In this document: positions 46,853 through 58,739 of the stretch, in pieces
Layout of the letters: every line of letters starts with the position of its first letter
How positions within the stretch are numbered: the stretch's first letter is position 1
Assembly: GCF_050948215.1 (NCBI RefSeq)
Contig: NW_027489038.1
Coordinates: 1 to 64,000, forward strand
Length of the DNA: 64,000 nt
DNA from: Halictus rubicundus
Lineage: Eukaryota; Arthropoda; Insecta; Hymenoptera; Halictidae
Direction: 5' to 3'
Notes under the pieces: model-generated
The model's input: the letters and a program-made list of their open reading frames with translations, nothing else
Databases searched by the model: none
What the model was told of the DNA's origin: nothing
Translations under genes and position numbers: made by a program

Positions 46853-47095
46853 GTGATCAGAATGCTGTTCGTAATTGTGCTGGAGTTCTTCATCTGTTGG
46901 ACACCGCTGTACGTGATCAATACCTGGCACTTTTTCACCCCGCAATTGGTAGATTCTGTGGTCGGAAGCACGGGCATTAGCCTGGTCCAGTTACTCGCCT
47001 ATGTTTCCAGCTGCTGCCATCTCATCACATACTATTTCATGCACAGAAAGTTCCGGCAAGCGTTCCTGGGCCTCTTCAACTGTCATCGTTGTTAG
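46853..47095 (+). CDS. CCK/sulfakinin-like GPCR, TM6-TM7 and C-terminus (last exon)
   Basis: The exon starts in phase 0 after GAATTACAG with VIRMLFVIVLEFFICWTPLY, which holds the TM6 CWxP motif. It continues through GSTGISLVQLLAY (TM7 start) to the FRQAFLGLF helix-8 region and stops with TAG at 47093-47095. Length and order fit the last exon of insect CCK-like receptors. The striking change is in TM7: where the family has CCNPITYCFM this copy reads CCHLITYYFM, so N7.49 and P7.50 are both replaced. The rest of the exon is highly conserved and shows no stop or frameshift. It may be a diverging paralogue, a functional variant, or a recently decayed allele. Confidence 0.88.
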   Translation: MIRMLFVIVLEFFICWTPLYVINTWHFFTPQLVDSVVGSTGISLVQLLAYVSSCCHLITYYFMHRKFRQAFLGLFNCHRC

Positions 47096-47692
47096 AGGTA
47101 ATCGATAGGCGACTTCTAGCTTGTCTCTCACGCTTTCGCTTCTGTCCTTGTCAAATAGAAATTTTCTTCTTTTTCCAATGATTTTAAGCTGTCAGAAATT
47201 ACACGTACTCCAATTCTGCTAAACTTTCGACGGTTTTCTTCTACTCAGTTTTCTCATAAATGCGCAAAATCCGCCGGCGGACCGGAACAATTCAGAAAAC
47301 TTTTCGCTGCGATAACTTCCTAACGAACAAGTTCAGGGCATAAGTATGTCGGTACTTTTATGTAGAGCACAAAAAACTGCGTCAATCGATCCAGTCGAAA
47401 ACGTAGATATCCATTTTAAAAAATGGGGACTGTTGAATTTTTTAGACGCGTCGATGCACCGAAGTGCGTGAAGTTGTTTGCATGTTATACGACTTTCGAT
47501 ACCGTGTAACTTTGATATATAACAGTTCCTTCTATTTCCAATCGTTTAGGAGATACAGCCTGGTCCAGTTGCGTGAGACACCCTGTGTACGTTTCTAGTG
47601 TGTAGGAACTATTTAAACGGGATATTGTGAAACCGGTTTGGAAAGTGTTTCATTAACATTCGATGGTATTTCGTACATGAGTTGTAACGGGA
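47096..47692 (+). other. Presumed 3' UTR of the GPCR and flank
   Basis: No canonical AATAAA was found close to the stop; ACACCCTGTGTA near 47580 may be a trace of the TACAGGGTGT element end. Confidence 0.35.
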
Positions 47693-50584
47693 GCGTTTCT
47701 AACGCAAGCGTTTACTCGCGAAGGAAGGTTGGGTAGTACTGTCCTCTCCTGGATTTGCTCAGTCGCCAGGGTCGGCGGAAAGGACAGCGGTTGAAATAAA
47801 CGGAAACGATTTATGAAAGAAAATAATGTAGACTTTATTTACGACGGTTGGCCCCCGGTGCTTTGGAGCAGGACGGAGTGTCCTGCTGGAGGATTCCGGT
47901 GAGACGACGGGCTGTAAGCAGCGCGAGGGGACGACACGTTAATGCACAAAACTTAACCCTACTCTTAACCCAGCTTAAACCTATCGTACGCGGGTAATAG
48001 AAATCGCGGGAGCGGAGCGCGAAGCGAGCAGGACTCGCTCTGGAATACGGACGGCGCGGCGGTACGTCCCGAACGGCGGATCGCAAAGTGAACAGGTCTC
48101 GCTTTCACGGCGGGAACGCGGAGCGGTGAATCGCGGAAACGGCGGAGCGCGAAGCGAACGGACTCGCTTTAAAACGGAGCGATCGGACTCGCTTATATGG
48201 CGGGAACGCGGAGCGACGAGAGTCGCGAAACGGCGGAGAATCGTGAAAACGGCGGTTGGAAACGGCGGAGGGGCCCGGGATTCCGGATCTCCGGCTGGGC
48301 GGCAGGAACCACCGCGGCTCAGCGAGATCTTAGTGAATTCGTTTCCTGCGCTGGGTTGAGCTCGCGAATCGGCCTCGTATCCGGACCGGCGGGACGCCTA
48401 GCCCGTCGTCCTCTGTCAGACCGCGGTGTGGCTTGCTCGCACCCGGACGAACCCAGAGAACGGGCTCCCCGACACCGGCGTCGTTGCTCGTTCGCGGACG
48501 AACCCACAGGACGAGCTCCGAACGCGGCTGCGGCCGGACAAGGACTAAGCGGGCGATGCGCGAGGTTTGATCGCGGACCGGTGAGCGGATTTCGCAGGAT
48601 TTCGGGAATCAGGAATCGGGCAGGGGGGAGAGGGCCGTTGGCGCGGCGCGTAGTAATGCTCGGAAGCACTAATCTCGCTCGCGGTATCGCTTTCGCTTGC
48701 ACACGGACGATTCCTTGTACGCGTTCCACCGATACCAACGTGCTCACGCACACGCACGGACGAGACCGTAGGGTGCGCGTTTACACGCGGCTGCGAGTGG
48801 TCTGGAGCTCGGAGATGATCCTCCACGAGCAGCTCCAAACCAACTCCGCTTCTGTCGTTTTTTTTTTTTAGACAGGATTAACCTGGAAATCTAATCTGAG
48901 GGTTTGGGTGTTGAAGGTGCAACGAGACACATACGTCTCGTTGCGAGCGAGTTTGCGACCAGGCCCGCACCAATCACCGACTAGGACCAGCCGCGCGCCA
49001 ATCCGCGAAACCGGCCCGGGCGCGGACCAATTGACGTGCGCCGAAGGCTCGCGAACGAGCACACGAGGTCCGCGCTCGGGCTATAAAGATCGCGACGAAA
49101 TCACCCGAGAGCCGAGTTGGTCTGGAGCAGTTCTCGGGCGAACACCCGAGCCCAGATCCTCTCGCAGCCGCGCGGAATCGTGCTAGCCTCGATCTACTAT
49201 CGGGCGAACACGCCGAAGCGCTGGGACCGGTCGAGGCGTACGTGGGTTTACGTCCCATACGCCGAAACCGAGACCGCGAATAGGTTCTGGGAGGCAGTCG
49301 ATCGACGGCCTGCTCTTTTCAGAGCACCGCAGCAGCGTGTGGAGCTCGTCTCACGGTACACTACCGGGGACGAGCGACCTCGCCGGTTTCGAGTCGTAGA
49401 CCCTAGGTTTACGTCTGCGTCTACGTACTCGAGCCGCGGCCGCGCGGGGACGACAAACGGAGCGTTCCGCGAATCCCGCACCTCCTCTCCGCGCCCCGCG
49501 AGCTCAGCCGACGCAGGAAACGTCACCAATTCACGATCTCTTGCTGAGCCGCGGCCGTTACGACCATCTCGCCGAGGCGACCGCGCGACGAGAATCGTGG
49601 GGGTTCGGGACCGCGCCGAGAGCGCCCGATCGCCGTGCCGACGCCAAAGCAAGCCCGGCTCGCCCCGCGCTCCGCGCACCGCCGTACCGTACCGAGCCCG
49701 ACTCCGGTTTTCTGTCGTCGTCCACCGACGGACGGCGCCCACCGCGATACTCCGGACCACCGAGACCAGTACCAGTACCGGAGACACCGACGCTCCGCGT
49801 GTAAAGTATTGTGGATGGTGAGTACCGTCGGGATAGGTTACGGGTATTAAAGGTGTACCGCTCGTGGTTCGACTAGAATTTTTATTCCGAGAGGGACGAT
49901 ACACCCGCGTAGCCCGCGTGTCCGCTCTCGACGAATTCTCTTACAGAACTAAACTTACGAACTAACCATTCGCTCGCTAACGCATCCTCACAACAATCCC
50001 TCTTTCTTCATTCTCACGGTCTGCATTCGCTCTTGACTAAACTAAACACACTCACCCTACGCGACACTCGACCCAGTCATCTAAACATCCACTCGACGCT
50101 CTCGCGCAGCATGCAACCCGATATTCATTCTTACAAACATACTTTCTTAAAACTAAACACATGGCGGAGACGTGGCGCCAGCTTGTCGCCGCCACAGTAT
50201 GATTAAGCCACGTTAATAGTAGATAAGTACGTTAGACTTAGGTATTCCATCGGTTAGGATTAAGCTCGCGTTATTCGACAGTAATTAAGCTAGGTCCGCG
50301 CCGTTACCGGGTGTCCACACTCACGGTTTATTTTGTTTCTTTGTTTCTTTGTAACCAGGCCGGCCAAGAGACAGGCTCCCGCCGAGACCCCGTCGCCGGA
50401 CCAACGGGGAATCCGGCCACCGAGATTAATTAAAATAAACCATTATCATTTCTTTTATTATTAACCCAGCGTTTCTCATTTAATCACCTTGTTCCCCCTC
50501 CCCAAAGAACCCTGGCCGCTGAGCCAATCCGGGGAGGGCTCGCACGCCTCGCAGCGCTTCCCGCACGAGGCATGCACCGTTACA
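47693..50584. mobile_element. GC-rich LTR-like composite region
   Basis: This block is far richer in GC than its surroundings, begins TGTAACGGGAGCG and ends CACCGTTACA. Its last part (AACCCTGGCCGC, GAGCCAATCCGG) resembles the end of LTR family A. A TATAAAG lies near 49081 amid several CCAAT words. The 4 bp outside the ends differ (GAGT and AAGG), so it is not one intact LTR; an alternative left end at about 48919 (AAGG then TGCAACG) is possible. Long open frames on both strands carry no recognisable domain. LTR D copy 1 is nested inside. Confidence 0.45.
49810..50196 (-). mobile_element. Solo LTR, family D copy 1
   Basis: A 387-bp segment reads TGTGGATGGTGAG to GTCGCCGCCACA on the plus strand, with GTAT at 49806-49809 and 50197-50200. 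AATAAA occurs on the minus strand near 49886, so transcription probably runs minus. It interrupts the GC-rich LTR-like region around it. Confidence 0.82.
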
Positions 50585-50870
50585 AAGGTACCTAGAACAG
50601 AGGCTCTCTAACCTTTAAACATGAAGGATATATCGGGTAGTCAATTGATAGATTGTGTTTAGCGTGAGCTAACGTGAAGGTGAATTATAAGAAAATTTAC
50701 AAAAAACCTATAGATAGAGCTTGCAAAGAGTTTGCAGCTTCAGGGTAAGCAATTCACTCCCCGAGGGAAGCTGGTTGCTAGCCGGTACTGTGTCCTAGGA
50801 TGAGTCCACGGGTCCATGAGTCGACGTGTCATCTTGCCCATCCGTTTATCCCTTAATGCTCACTACGGCT

Positions 50871-51660
50871 TTACGGAACGTTAAGCCGGTCAAGCAGCTG
50901 TAGTAGACCTCCGTAGACCGACGCGGTCGGGTTTGGGCCAGGAGCCGGAACGGTGGACGGAGCTGCAGGTATCGATGATAGGGCCAGAGGGAAACGAATC
51001 CTAGGGGAATAAGGTAGTTGGTCTCTCCCAAACAGCGCTATTTGACGTATCAAGGGATTTTGGTGATCATTTGGTTTAAACCCACTGACCAGGGCATGAA
51101 AAACCTTGTCTAACATGGGAAGGTCTGATTTTATGTGAATTTCTGTAGTGGGGTGATCCATTACCAAGCTAAGGATAGTCTTGATTGCTTTATTTTGAAC
51201 TCTCTGTAAGGAGATGAGATGTGTTTTTGAGATGAGACAGTTTTGTAGATTAATATTTTCAGATGAATTTTTAGCTTGGATCTCTTGCCAAATAGTACAT
51301 TGGCCGCAGCAAGGGCTGCCACCGCTTTCGTTTTTCTGTCCAGAACCGCTGGTGCCCACCTCATTCCAGAGTCCAAGACCACGCCCAGGTATCTGACCTT
51401 GTCGCACCAGTCAACCTCATCTTGATTAATCCTTAATCTAGTTAGATCTTTCTTTTGATACTTTCTTCTTCTGGAGGGAAGAATGACCTGAGTTTTGGAG
51501 CTGTTCAGTGTGAGCTTCCAGTTGTTGAAAAATTTACCAATGAGGTCGAGATGATCTTGAAGGATTTTCACTAAGCGGAGGTGGAAGAGAGAGGCAGCTA
51601 TTAAAGCTGTATCATCAGCGAAGAGGGCCAGAGAAGTATGCTCTGAGTGTGTCGGTATTT
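50871..51660 (-). pseudogene. LINE reverse transcriptase, 5'-truncated 3' part
   Basis: On the minus strand the reading starts near the polymerase active site (SLALFADDTALIAAS, FADD near 51612-51623) and continues NWKLTLNSSKTQVILPSRRR and KVRYLGVVLDSGMRW, the thumb-side motifs of Jockey/R1-type non-LTR elements. A frame change near 51240 and a probable small deletion lead to LISLQRVQNKAIKTIL and then a C-terminal tail stopping at 50871. It is a dead fragment, bounded on the plus-scale right by the LTR stack at 51674. Confidence 0.82.
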
Positions 51661-51677
51661 ATTGGCGAAGCGCGGAC

Positions 51678-52268
51678 TGTGGGGATGGCTGCACTAGACG
51701 CATGTGCCGTAGGGCATGCGCTAGTGCGCCTGCGTTAACCGCGCGTTCGCGGTGAGGAGCGCCTCGCCGGCGATTCGCCCGTTCTTCTCAGCACGACCGT
51801 CGTAGTATATAGACGTGTGTTTTCTTCTCTGTGCAATCGTCGTAGCATATAGACGTGTATCTTTCTGTATTCTTTCTGACTCCAGCGGCGTAGTGCCGCT
51901 GGACCGTGCCGGGTTTTCATTTTGTAACTGCCGCGACTTGCCATCGAGTATCGCTTTGCTCCTGTCGAGTTAAGTTGAATAAATCTCGTCACTGCGGTCG
52001 TTATCCGATGTGTACGTTATTCACGAGGAGTGGACCTCGTTCCCTAACCAAATTCCTATTCGCCGCGGCCACGTGGCGCGTCCATCTTGGGCAGGGTTAT
52101 TTCGTGCGTTCTCAGCAGAGAACGTGTGGCTTCTGGCCACTGGTGACCCCGATCCCTCGCTTGATGCGATGTTTCCGTTCTCAGTCCGACACATCCGTGG
52201 AGGACCGTCGGAACGCATACCAACTCCCACTTCGGTGTGTTGGTGTCCGACACCAGGAATTTCCCACA
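51678..52268 (+). mobile_element. LTR, family G copy 1, on target GGAC
   Basis: A 591-bp LTR begins TGTGGGGATGG and ends TTTCCCACA, with GGAC at 51674-51677 and 52269-52272. AATAAA lies near 51977. Its right GGAC is also the left GGAC of the next element. The second half is clearly related to 52273-52805 (shared words such as GGTCGTTATCCGA and GCCACTGGTGACCCC). Confidence 0.8.
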
Positions 52269-52272
52269 GGAC

Positions 52273-52867
52273 TGTGGGGCCGGCGACACAGCCGCGCAGT
52301 TAAGCGCTTCTGCGCCTGCGCGGCCGGGCGATAGCGGCAACGAGCGCGTTGCCGTCTCTGCCTTGTTCTTCTTCTTCTCCGAGTCGTCGTCGTGAGAATA
52401 CGCTGCGCATATAGCGTCCCTGCTACGTAAAGTGTATCCTGCGGCGTGGTGCCGCAGGACTGCCGGCTCGACATATTTTGTCATCGCGAACTCTCGCCGT
52501 GAGCTTTAATAAACCTCGTTATTCGGTCGTTATCCGACGTGTGTATTACTCGTGAGGTGTGGGCCTCACGTGCCTAACCTGTATCCTCCTTGCCGCGAAC
52601 ACGTGGCGTGTCCATATTGAACACAGTCCGTCTGGACATATATTTCGTGCGTTCTCGCTAGAGAACGCGTGGCCTCTGGCCACTGGTGACCCCAATCTCT
52701 CGTGTGTTACGAGATCTATGTTCCTAGTCCCCACGTGCGTGGAGGACCGTCGGAACTTGGCAGTGCGTACACCTGTGCGCCTCCACCACCATTAAAATCC
52801 CCACATTGGCGACCCGTGATGTTGGGAGTCGTGGGAGACGTGGTGGACCATACTAAAAATCCCCACA
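52273..52867 (+). mobile_element. LTR, family G copy 2, with primer-binding site and trace of 3' LTR
   Basis: A 533-bp LTR (52273-52805, TGTGGGGCCGG to AATCCCCACA, AATAAA near 52505) is followed at once by TTGGCGACCCGTGATG, a tRNA primer-binding-type sequence. About 45 bp later comes AAAATCCCCACA and then GGAC (52868-52871). This fits a 5' LTR plus the start of the internal region joined by deletion to the last bases of the 3' LTR. Divergence from copy 1 suggests a different subfamily. Confidence 0.75.
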
Positions 52868-52871
52868 GGAC

Positions 52872-54273
52872 TACGGAGAGCGCGCCCCCCCGCGAAGAGT
52901 TCGCGAAGCGTCGGCGCTCGCGGATTGGTCCGCGCTCGGGTCTATTCGCGGATTGGTTCGCGTAAGGGGCCAGCCACGGATTGGCTCGCGTGCGGGTCAG
53001 ATTCGCGAGCTCGCGACGGAACGCGAATTTCGTCGTTTCGTCGCAGAGTTTTAATCGAAACACTGTTCGAGCAACAGCAAAGGCAGTGGTCTTCTTTTCT
53101 TTTTCTTTTTTTTTTCGTAAAGATCTGTGCGTTTAAATTTTAGAGTAGGATGCAGAAACGACGATGCCGCTATGACGTTGACGAGAAACGTAATACAAGT
53201 TGGAAACGACTGAGCGAAAACGAATCGACGATCTTCCTCGAAGAGATTTCGCTCGTGCCGAAATCCGGTAATACACTTTAATTGTCTATTCATGTCAATT
53301 ACGCATCGCTAAATGTAATAAGTAGTTCATGCGTTGTCTCAATGCCCGACAGTATTAGCGGACCGTTGAGTATACGCGTCCCGAATGGGGATAAATAAAT
53401 GACAGTTCTTTAGGATCAAGAAACTTGTAACTGTAATAAAACTTAAGAAACACTGAAGGAAACGGAATCTGGTTTACTAATTTAGGTATACGGGAACGAC
53501 AAGGATTGTCTCCGTGTTGCGATTCTTGGTGGTGAAATTTAAACAGCCGCGATCGCAGTGTCCTTAGCCTATTTATACCCGAGGACCCTTGGTGGCCGTA
53601 AACATTATTGACCAATGTGGTCCTGGAAAACTAGTGGTCTGGTCGCTTTCCCGATCAGGGAAAGGGCCTTTCCCGGGCCCCTTCCTGAGCCCAAGGGTCC
53701 CCTCGCGTTCGGAGTTGAAAACAGCTGATTTGCACGTGGAGGTTTATGACCCGTCAATTGCCGTTAAGCGAAGAGCCAGAACCCTGCAAAGGCACGTTTT
53801 TTCTACAAACGTCCCTAATAACTTAGATTGCCGGGCTTGACTCCGAGACTAATCCGAGGACGGCCGAAATTACCACTGGTAAAACCTCCCTGAGAATAGC
53901 GGAAATCAGCCGCTCGGGCCATAAACATCCCTTCTATACAAAATGGGAAAAAATCTGCCTTCGCGGCATAACAGTAGCCGTGCTTTTCATCATGCAAGCT
54001 CCGTTTCGGAAAACTCACTCCATTTCAAAACTCCATTTTGGAAATGTCGATCACCTTGTTGTCGCCTTGAAGATCCAGTGTTTACTCTATATATGTCCCA
54101 ATATAGCCGATAAAAGTCTCAAAACTATCCTCACTGCCACCAAGAGGTCGAGAGACCTAGCCGAGGAGTGTGTGATCGCGTGGATCAAAGAATAGTATCT
54201 CCTGTCCGATATATGTCCCTGGCTAGAACCGTGTTTTGGACATATATTGAGTAAACACTGTACCGAGAAATTA
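52872..54273. other. GC-rich non-coding flank, possible old LTR
   Basis: 52880-53060 has several ATTGG boxes. Near 53570 the minus strand has TATAAATA, which could be a promoter of an eroded element. No coding region is recognised. Confidence 0.35.
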
Positions 54274-54640
54274 TACAGGGTGTCCCAAAAATTCGGAACA
54301 TTCGCTTTGAAATGAGCGATTCCTGAGATGATTTCAAGTAACTTTTTCCGTTTCTAAAATGCTCTCCGCGGCTTCATTGGGGAGTTATCGACGAAAAACA
54401 CGGACCAATCAGGACGCAACAACAGCAGAAGGACACCGACATGGCGGCAGGTTGCGCCGAGCGTGACGCTGGCATTGGTCGAGCCGGAATCCGTCCGCTA
54501 TAGCTGCGCTCTGATTGGTCCGTGCTTTTCGTTAATAACTCCTTAACAAAGCCGCGGAGAGCATTTTCGAAAAGAAAAAAGTTTCTTCAAATGACCTAGG
54601 AATTACCCCTTTCAAGGGAATACAACATTTTTGGGACAAT
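54274..54640. mobile_element. Fold-back MITE with TACAGGGTGTCCCA terminus
   Basis: The left half (TACAGGGTGTCCCAAAAATT, then ATGCTCTCCGCGGCTT and CACGGACCAATCAG) is repeated inverted in the right half (CTGATTGGTCCGTG, AAGCCGCGGAGAGCAT, TTTTTGGGACA). It is nearly palindromic over about 365 bp and has no coding capacity. The right terminus has decayed. Confidence 0.8.
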
Positions 54641-55671
54641 TTTTTTATTTTGCATAAAGATCCACAGTCTAGTAATAATATGTCGTCAACAAATTTTGTT
54701 CATCGGATCGGTCGCGATCACCGCGGAATTAACGCATAACAATTTAGGACAGCGTTCGTCCAATAATGCCACTATAGGGTAGAATGAACAAGCTGTGCCA
54801 GTAGCTATAAACAAATTAAGGTATGTAGGTCAGAGTTGATTAGTCCGATAGGAGCGATAGCTACCACATCTACCACAGGCTTAGCACCCGGATATTTTGT
54901 TTACCCGCACTGGCTCGTTTCATTGAATGCGCTTGGATCGTTTATTTGCATTTCCTGAAGTCGTCCGAATTGTTTACCACTAACGTCAAAAGTATCGGTT
55001 TTTAATCTCATAGGGCAGATCTACAATACTTTCTTGCGAGGAAACATAGTGACATGGCAATCGACCACTTTCATGTAGAAACGTGTTTGCTATGAATGCC
55101 ATTTTATTGAACAGCTTCGTCGACTAATAACGTTTCAAGATTACCATTCGAGACGATTTCCTTGACAGCATATTAAACTATTTTTAAACAATTATAATAT
55201 ATTTCATTTAAACGGTAAATCATCTTAAACAATTGCATAAGGCACTGCAACACATTTTGGACTACGTGGTGACAAATTCTTCTAGCCAAAACAAAGCTGT
55301 GAGCTCGAAGCAAGCAAGTCTTTACCGGTCATTTCCATTTATTCATTTTGACTGGCAATTACAATAATAATACGGGCGATAATATACGGGCAGCCGACAT
55401 TACAATCGCCACCCTTGCGCTACAAACAAACTCTTCTATCCATCCGCAACACGATCGATTTCAGATTTCTTATTTTACGATTACCAAGGCCCTACAAGTA
55501 GTTCTGTAAGAAATTGTTAACTAATCTTTTCATGCGCAAGTTATGATGCGGCGAATCTGAACGAATATGATCTTGTAACATTTAGAAGGGAGTAAAAACG
55601 AGTTATGGGAATCTGCAACTGATCTTTGCAGTTAAAGGGACAGCATCCATCCGCGATGTACGAGAAGGTAT

Positions 55672-56057
55672 TGTGGACGGTGAGTACGGTCGGGATAGGT
55701 TACGGGTAATCAGCATGTACAGCTCGTGGTTGGACTAGAGTTTTATTTGTGCGAGGGACGATACACCCGCGTAGCCCGCGTGTCCGCTCTCGACGAATTC
55801 TCTTACAGAACTAACTTACGAACTAACCATTCGCTCGCTAACGCATCCTCACAACAATCCCTCTTTCTTCATTCTCACGGTCTGCATTCACTCTTAACTA
55901 AACTAAACACACTCACCCTACGCGACACTCGACCCAGTCATCTAAACATCCACTCGACGCTATCGCGCAGCACGCAACCCGATATTCATTCGTACAAACA
56001 TACTTTCTTAAAACTAAACACATGGCGGAGACGTGGCGCCAGCTTGTCGCCGCCACA
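55672..56057 (-). mobile_element. Solo LTR, family D copy 2
   Basis: A 386-bp near-identical relative of the 49810 copy, again with GTAT directly on both sides (55668-55671, 56058-56061), while sequence beyond differs. A 128-codon plus-strand frame across it is a by-product and does not resemble a protein. Confidence 0.82.
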
Positions 56058-56061
56058 GTAT

Positions 56062-58739
56062 AATTCAATTATAAAACGCACGCAAACATCTCTTCGTTCA
56101 GAATTGCTGTGACACAAAGGCAACTTTCGTAACTCGGCTCTCTAATTCGCTGAACGCTAGTTCCGGTATTGTGTCCACATACTTTCATCGTCCGTCATAG
56201 CTCCATATTATGAACTTTCCGCATTTTCGATATGTTAGTAATCAGAACTTCCCTGAAAGTTTGTTTGTAATTGATGTCTATCCACTCCTTGCCAAGAGAG
56301 TAATTCCGTCCATTTTACATCGGCACGAAATCTGAATATCAGGAGTAATAGTCCGGGGCTTGGAAAATAATTTTATACTGCGAATCGGCATGCAAATTCA
56401 TTTCAAAAATTTCGTACGAGAACAAGAATGCAATTTTACTCTCAAGCAATTTTCATTACACAATCTCTAATCATTTTCTTTTTTATTAAACAGAAAACAA
56501 AATGTGAAATTTCTACTAAGTACCATAAAGTTTTTCCGCCATTTCACATTTACAGTGTTGGACAATGAAATGAAATTGACGGAGTTTAAATGACTAGATC
56601 GTGTAATTCAAAATACCAGATTTTTGCGGAAAAAATGAAAATAATTTTCTTGGTTCAAGTAACTTTTTCTCATTCACATTTCTATGGTCGTTTTTGTTCG
56701 ACTGTCATGATCTCCGATTGATAGAAATTCTACAACTCCGTTCCGTCAGCGCAGCGTGTAACAAATAAATTTTCAATGTCGATACTTCCGAGGAGATTTG
56801 TTCAAATCTAAATCCTTCAGCTTATGTACGTGTACATCGGCTGTTATACGACAGCTGGTATAGCGTTATTTTATTTTGACAACCGTTTTGGCAACAGTAT
56901 ATTTACTAGTATAAAATTTCAATACAAAGAGACGTACTGATGTTTTTATTTACATCTTTGTCAAACATTAACGGTACATTAATCATTTTAATCGTAAATT
57001 ATTTTCTCCGTTTACAAATTTCCATTGACTTTAATTTAAATGTTTAGTTTAGTAGTATACTTTTCAATAACATAAATGATGCGATATACTACTGAACTAC
57101 ATTGTAACAACGGTAGGTATATTGATTACAATAATATTTCGATGAACAAAATTCGATTATCATATTAAACAAATTTATTAATTTTATTATTTACGTCTTC
57201 CCGTCAATTTCCGGTTGCACCATGATTTTTTATACATCCCAATGATTTTTTCATTGCAAAATATTTACTCAATTACGGCATATGCAACAACGTTCTGTTA
57301 AAAATCAGAATTTTCTAGATACTGGTCTAACATTAAATCAATTAAATGAAAATTGAAGAGATAACAATTTTCTTTAACATCCTAGATTTCCACTTTTATT
57401 TTCATTGATTTTACAGGAGAGAGCTTGGCTCGTGTCTTCTGTCGGCACGTGCCGATTTGATTTAAAAGCTGAGGAGACGTCACATGCACGATGTGTAGGA
57501 GCATTTTACGATGGTTGACCTCGATCTTTATCGTTGAGAGATTTATTGCCGGAAAATGTGCCATTCATTGACGGATTAATATATTCTCGCTTAAAACAAA
57601 GTTCACTGCTTCAAATGACAAACTTGCATCGTTCAAGGTCCACTGTTTCAAATAACAAACTTGTATTGTATAATTAGAAGCGCGCTCATGGTAGAAGCTG
57701 ACCATAGCATCAAAATACCACATGGTGCCCTCCTGTTACGGAGACCTCTCCAGGTGCATTGTATAGTACACTCTACGCTTTATGATCCCAGAATAGTAGA
57801 TTATTCATAACAACTTGTTGTACGTTCTGAAAGAGTGGAGGAAGTACAGCATACTCGGGAGACATAAAATAAAAATGTATTAACTATTACATCTAACCAA
57901 CTTGAAGAGAAGCGATATATGCGTTCTGAGATAACAAAAGTCAACAGCTGTCGTAAATGCATCAAGGAAAGTCACTTCCTCTAAAAGATCTGCCTGGCGC
58001 AGAACACGTGCTTTATCAGTAGCTACGGATTTTAATTAGGTTTCCTAAAGATTTTACAAATGCTAGTTATCTCAATTTTGATCCACTGTTTGCATTTTCA
58101 CAGCTGGACAGTTATCTGTGCGCAGTGACGCACGAAGTAATTTACATAACACTATAATACAATCTATGTTAAATATCTTCGGACATGTAACTTGCAATAG
58201 CTATTTTTAATAGATGTTTACGTTCGGCGAAAATAAATGATCGCACGGTGCAAAAGAGCATCGTTCAAAATTTCGTGGAAACAAATGCACTCGAGAGTGA
58301 CAGAATCTATCGTGCGAATTGAGAGAATACGTATTCGATAGCCAAGATTGTTCATATTAAATTCAAACAGGAATATCTCCTGGAATTCAGCAGGCTCCCT
58401 TCAATATTTGCTCAAATACGTTGCTCAAATACTTGACTTCTTGATTTCAATCTGGGTTCCATATTTGTAGAGAAATTGGTGCCAATAATAATTGCTTGCT
58501 GGTTAAATTCACGACGGAAAAAGAAGATTCCGTAATTAACGGATTATACGATATCGAGTTGATTGCTTGATGGAAGAACGACGTACGGTAATGTTTAATA
58601 AAATAGAACGCTGTTCCAAATGACGTTTTTGTACGTCGTTGCAAGAGGGAAGCATCGATCTGGGAAAAAAATGAACGATGGATCGAGAAGATAAAGGATT
58701 CGAGCGTTAAAATGACTCCAAGTTTATGGTTGTGCTATT
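56062..58739. other. No gene recognised
   Basis: AT-rich with short frames only; no splice-linked candidates. Confidence 0.5.

Noticed and set aside
48197..49904. Frames of 144-234 codons in the GC-rich block
   Set aside because: Arg/Pro/Ser-rich in all frames on both strands, no recognisable domain, and broken by a nested LTR.
47693..50814. A possible 5-bp TGAGT duplication bounding 47688-50819
   Set aside because: It would include the LINE 3' flank and has no matching inverted termini at the right end; taken as chance.
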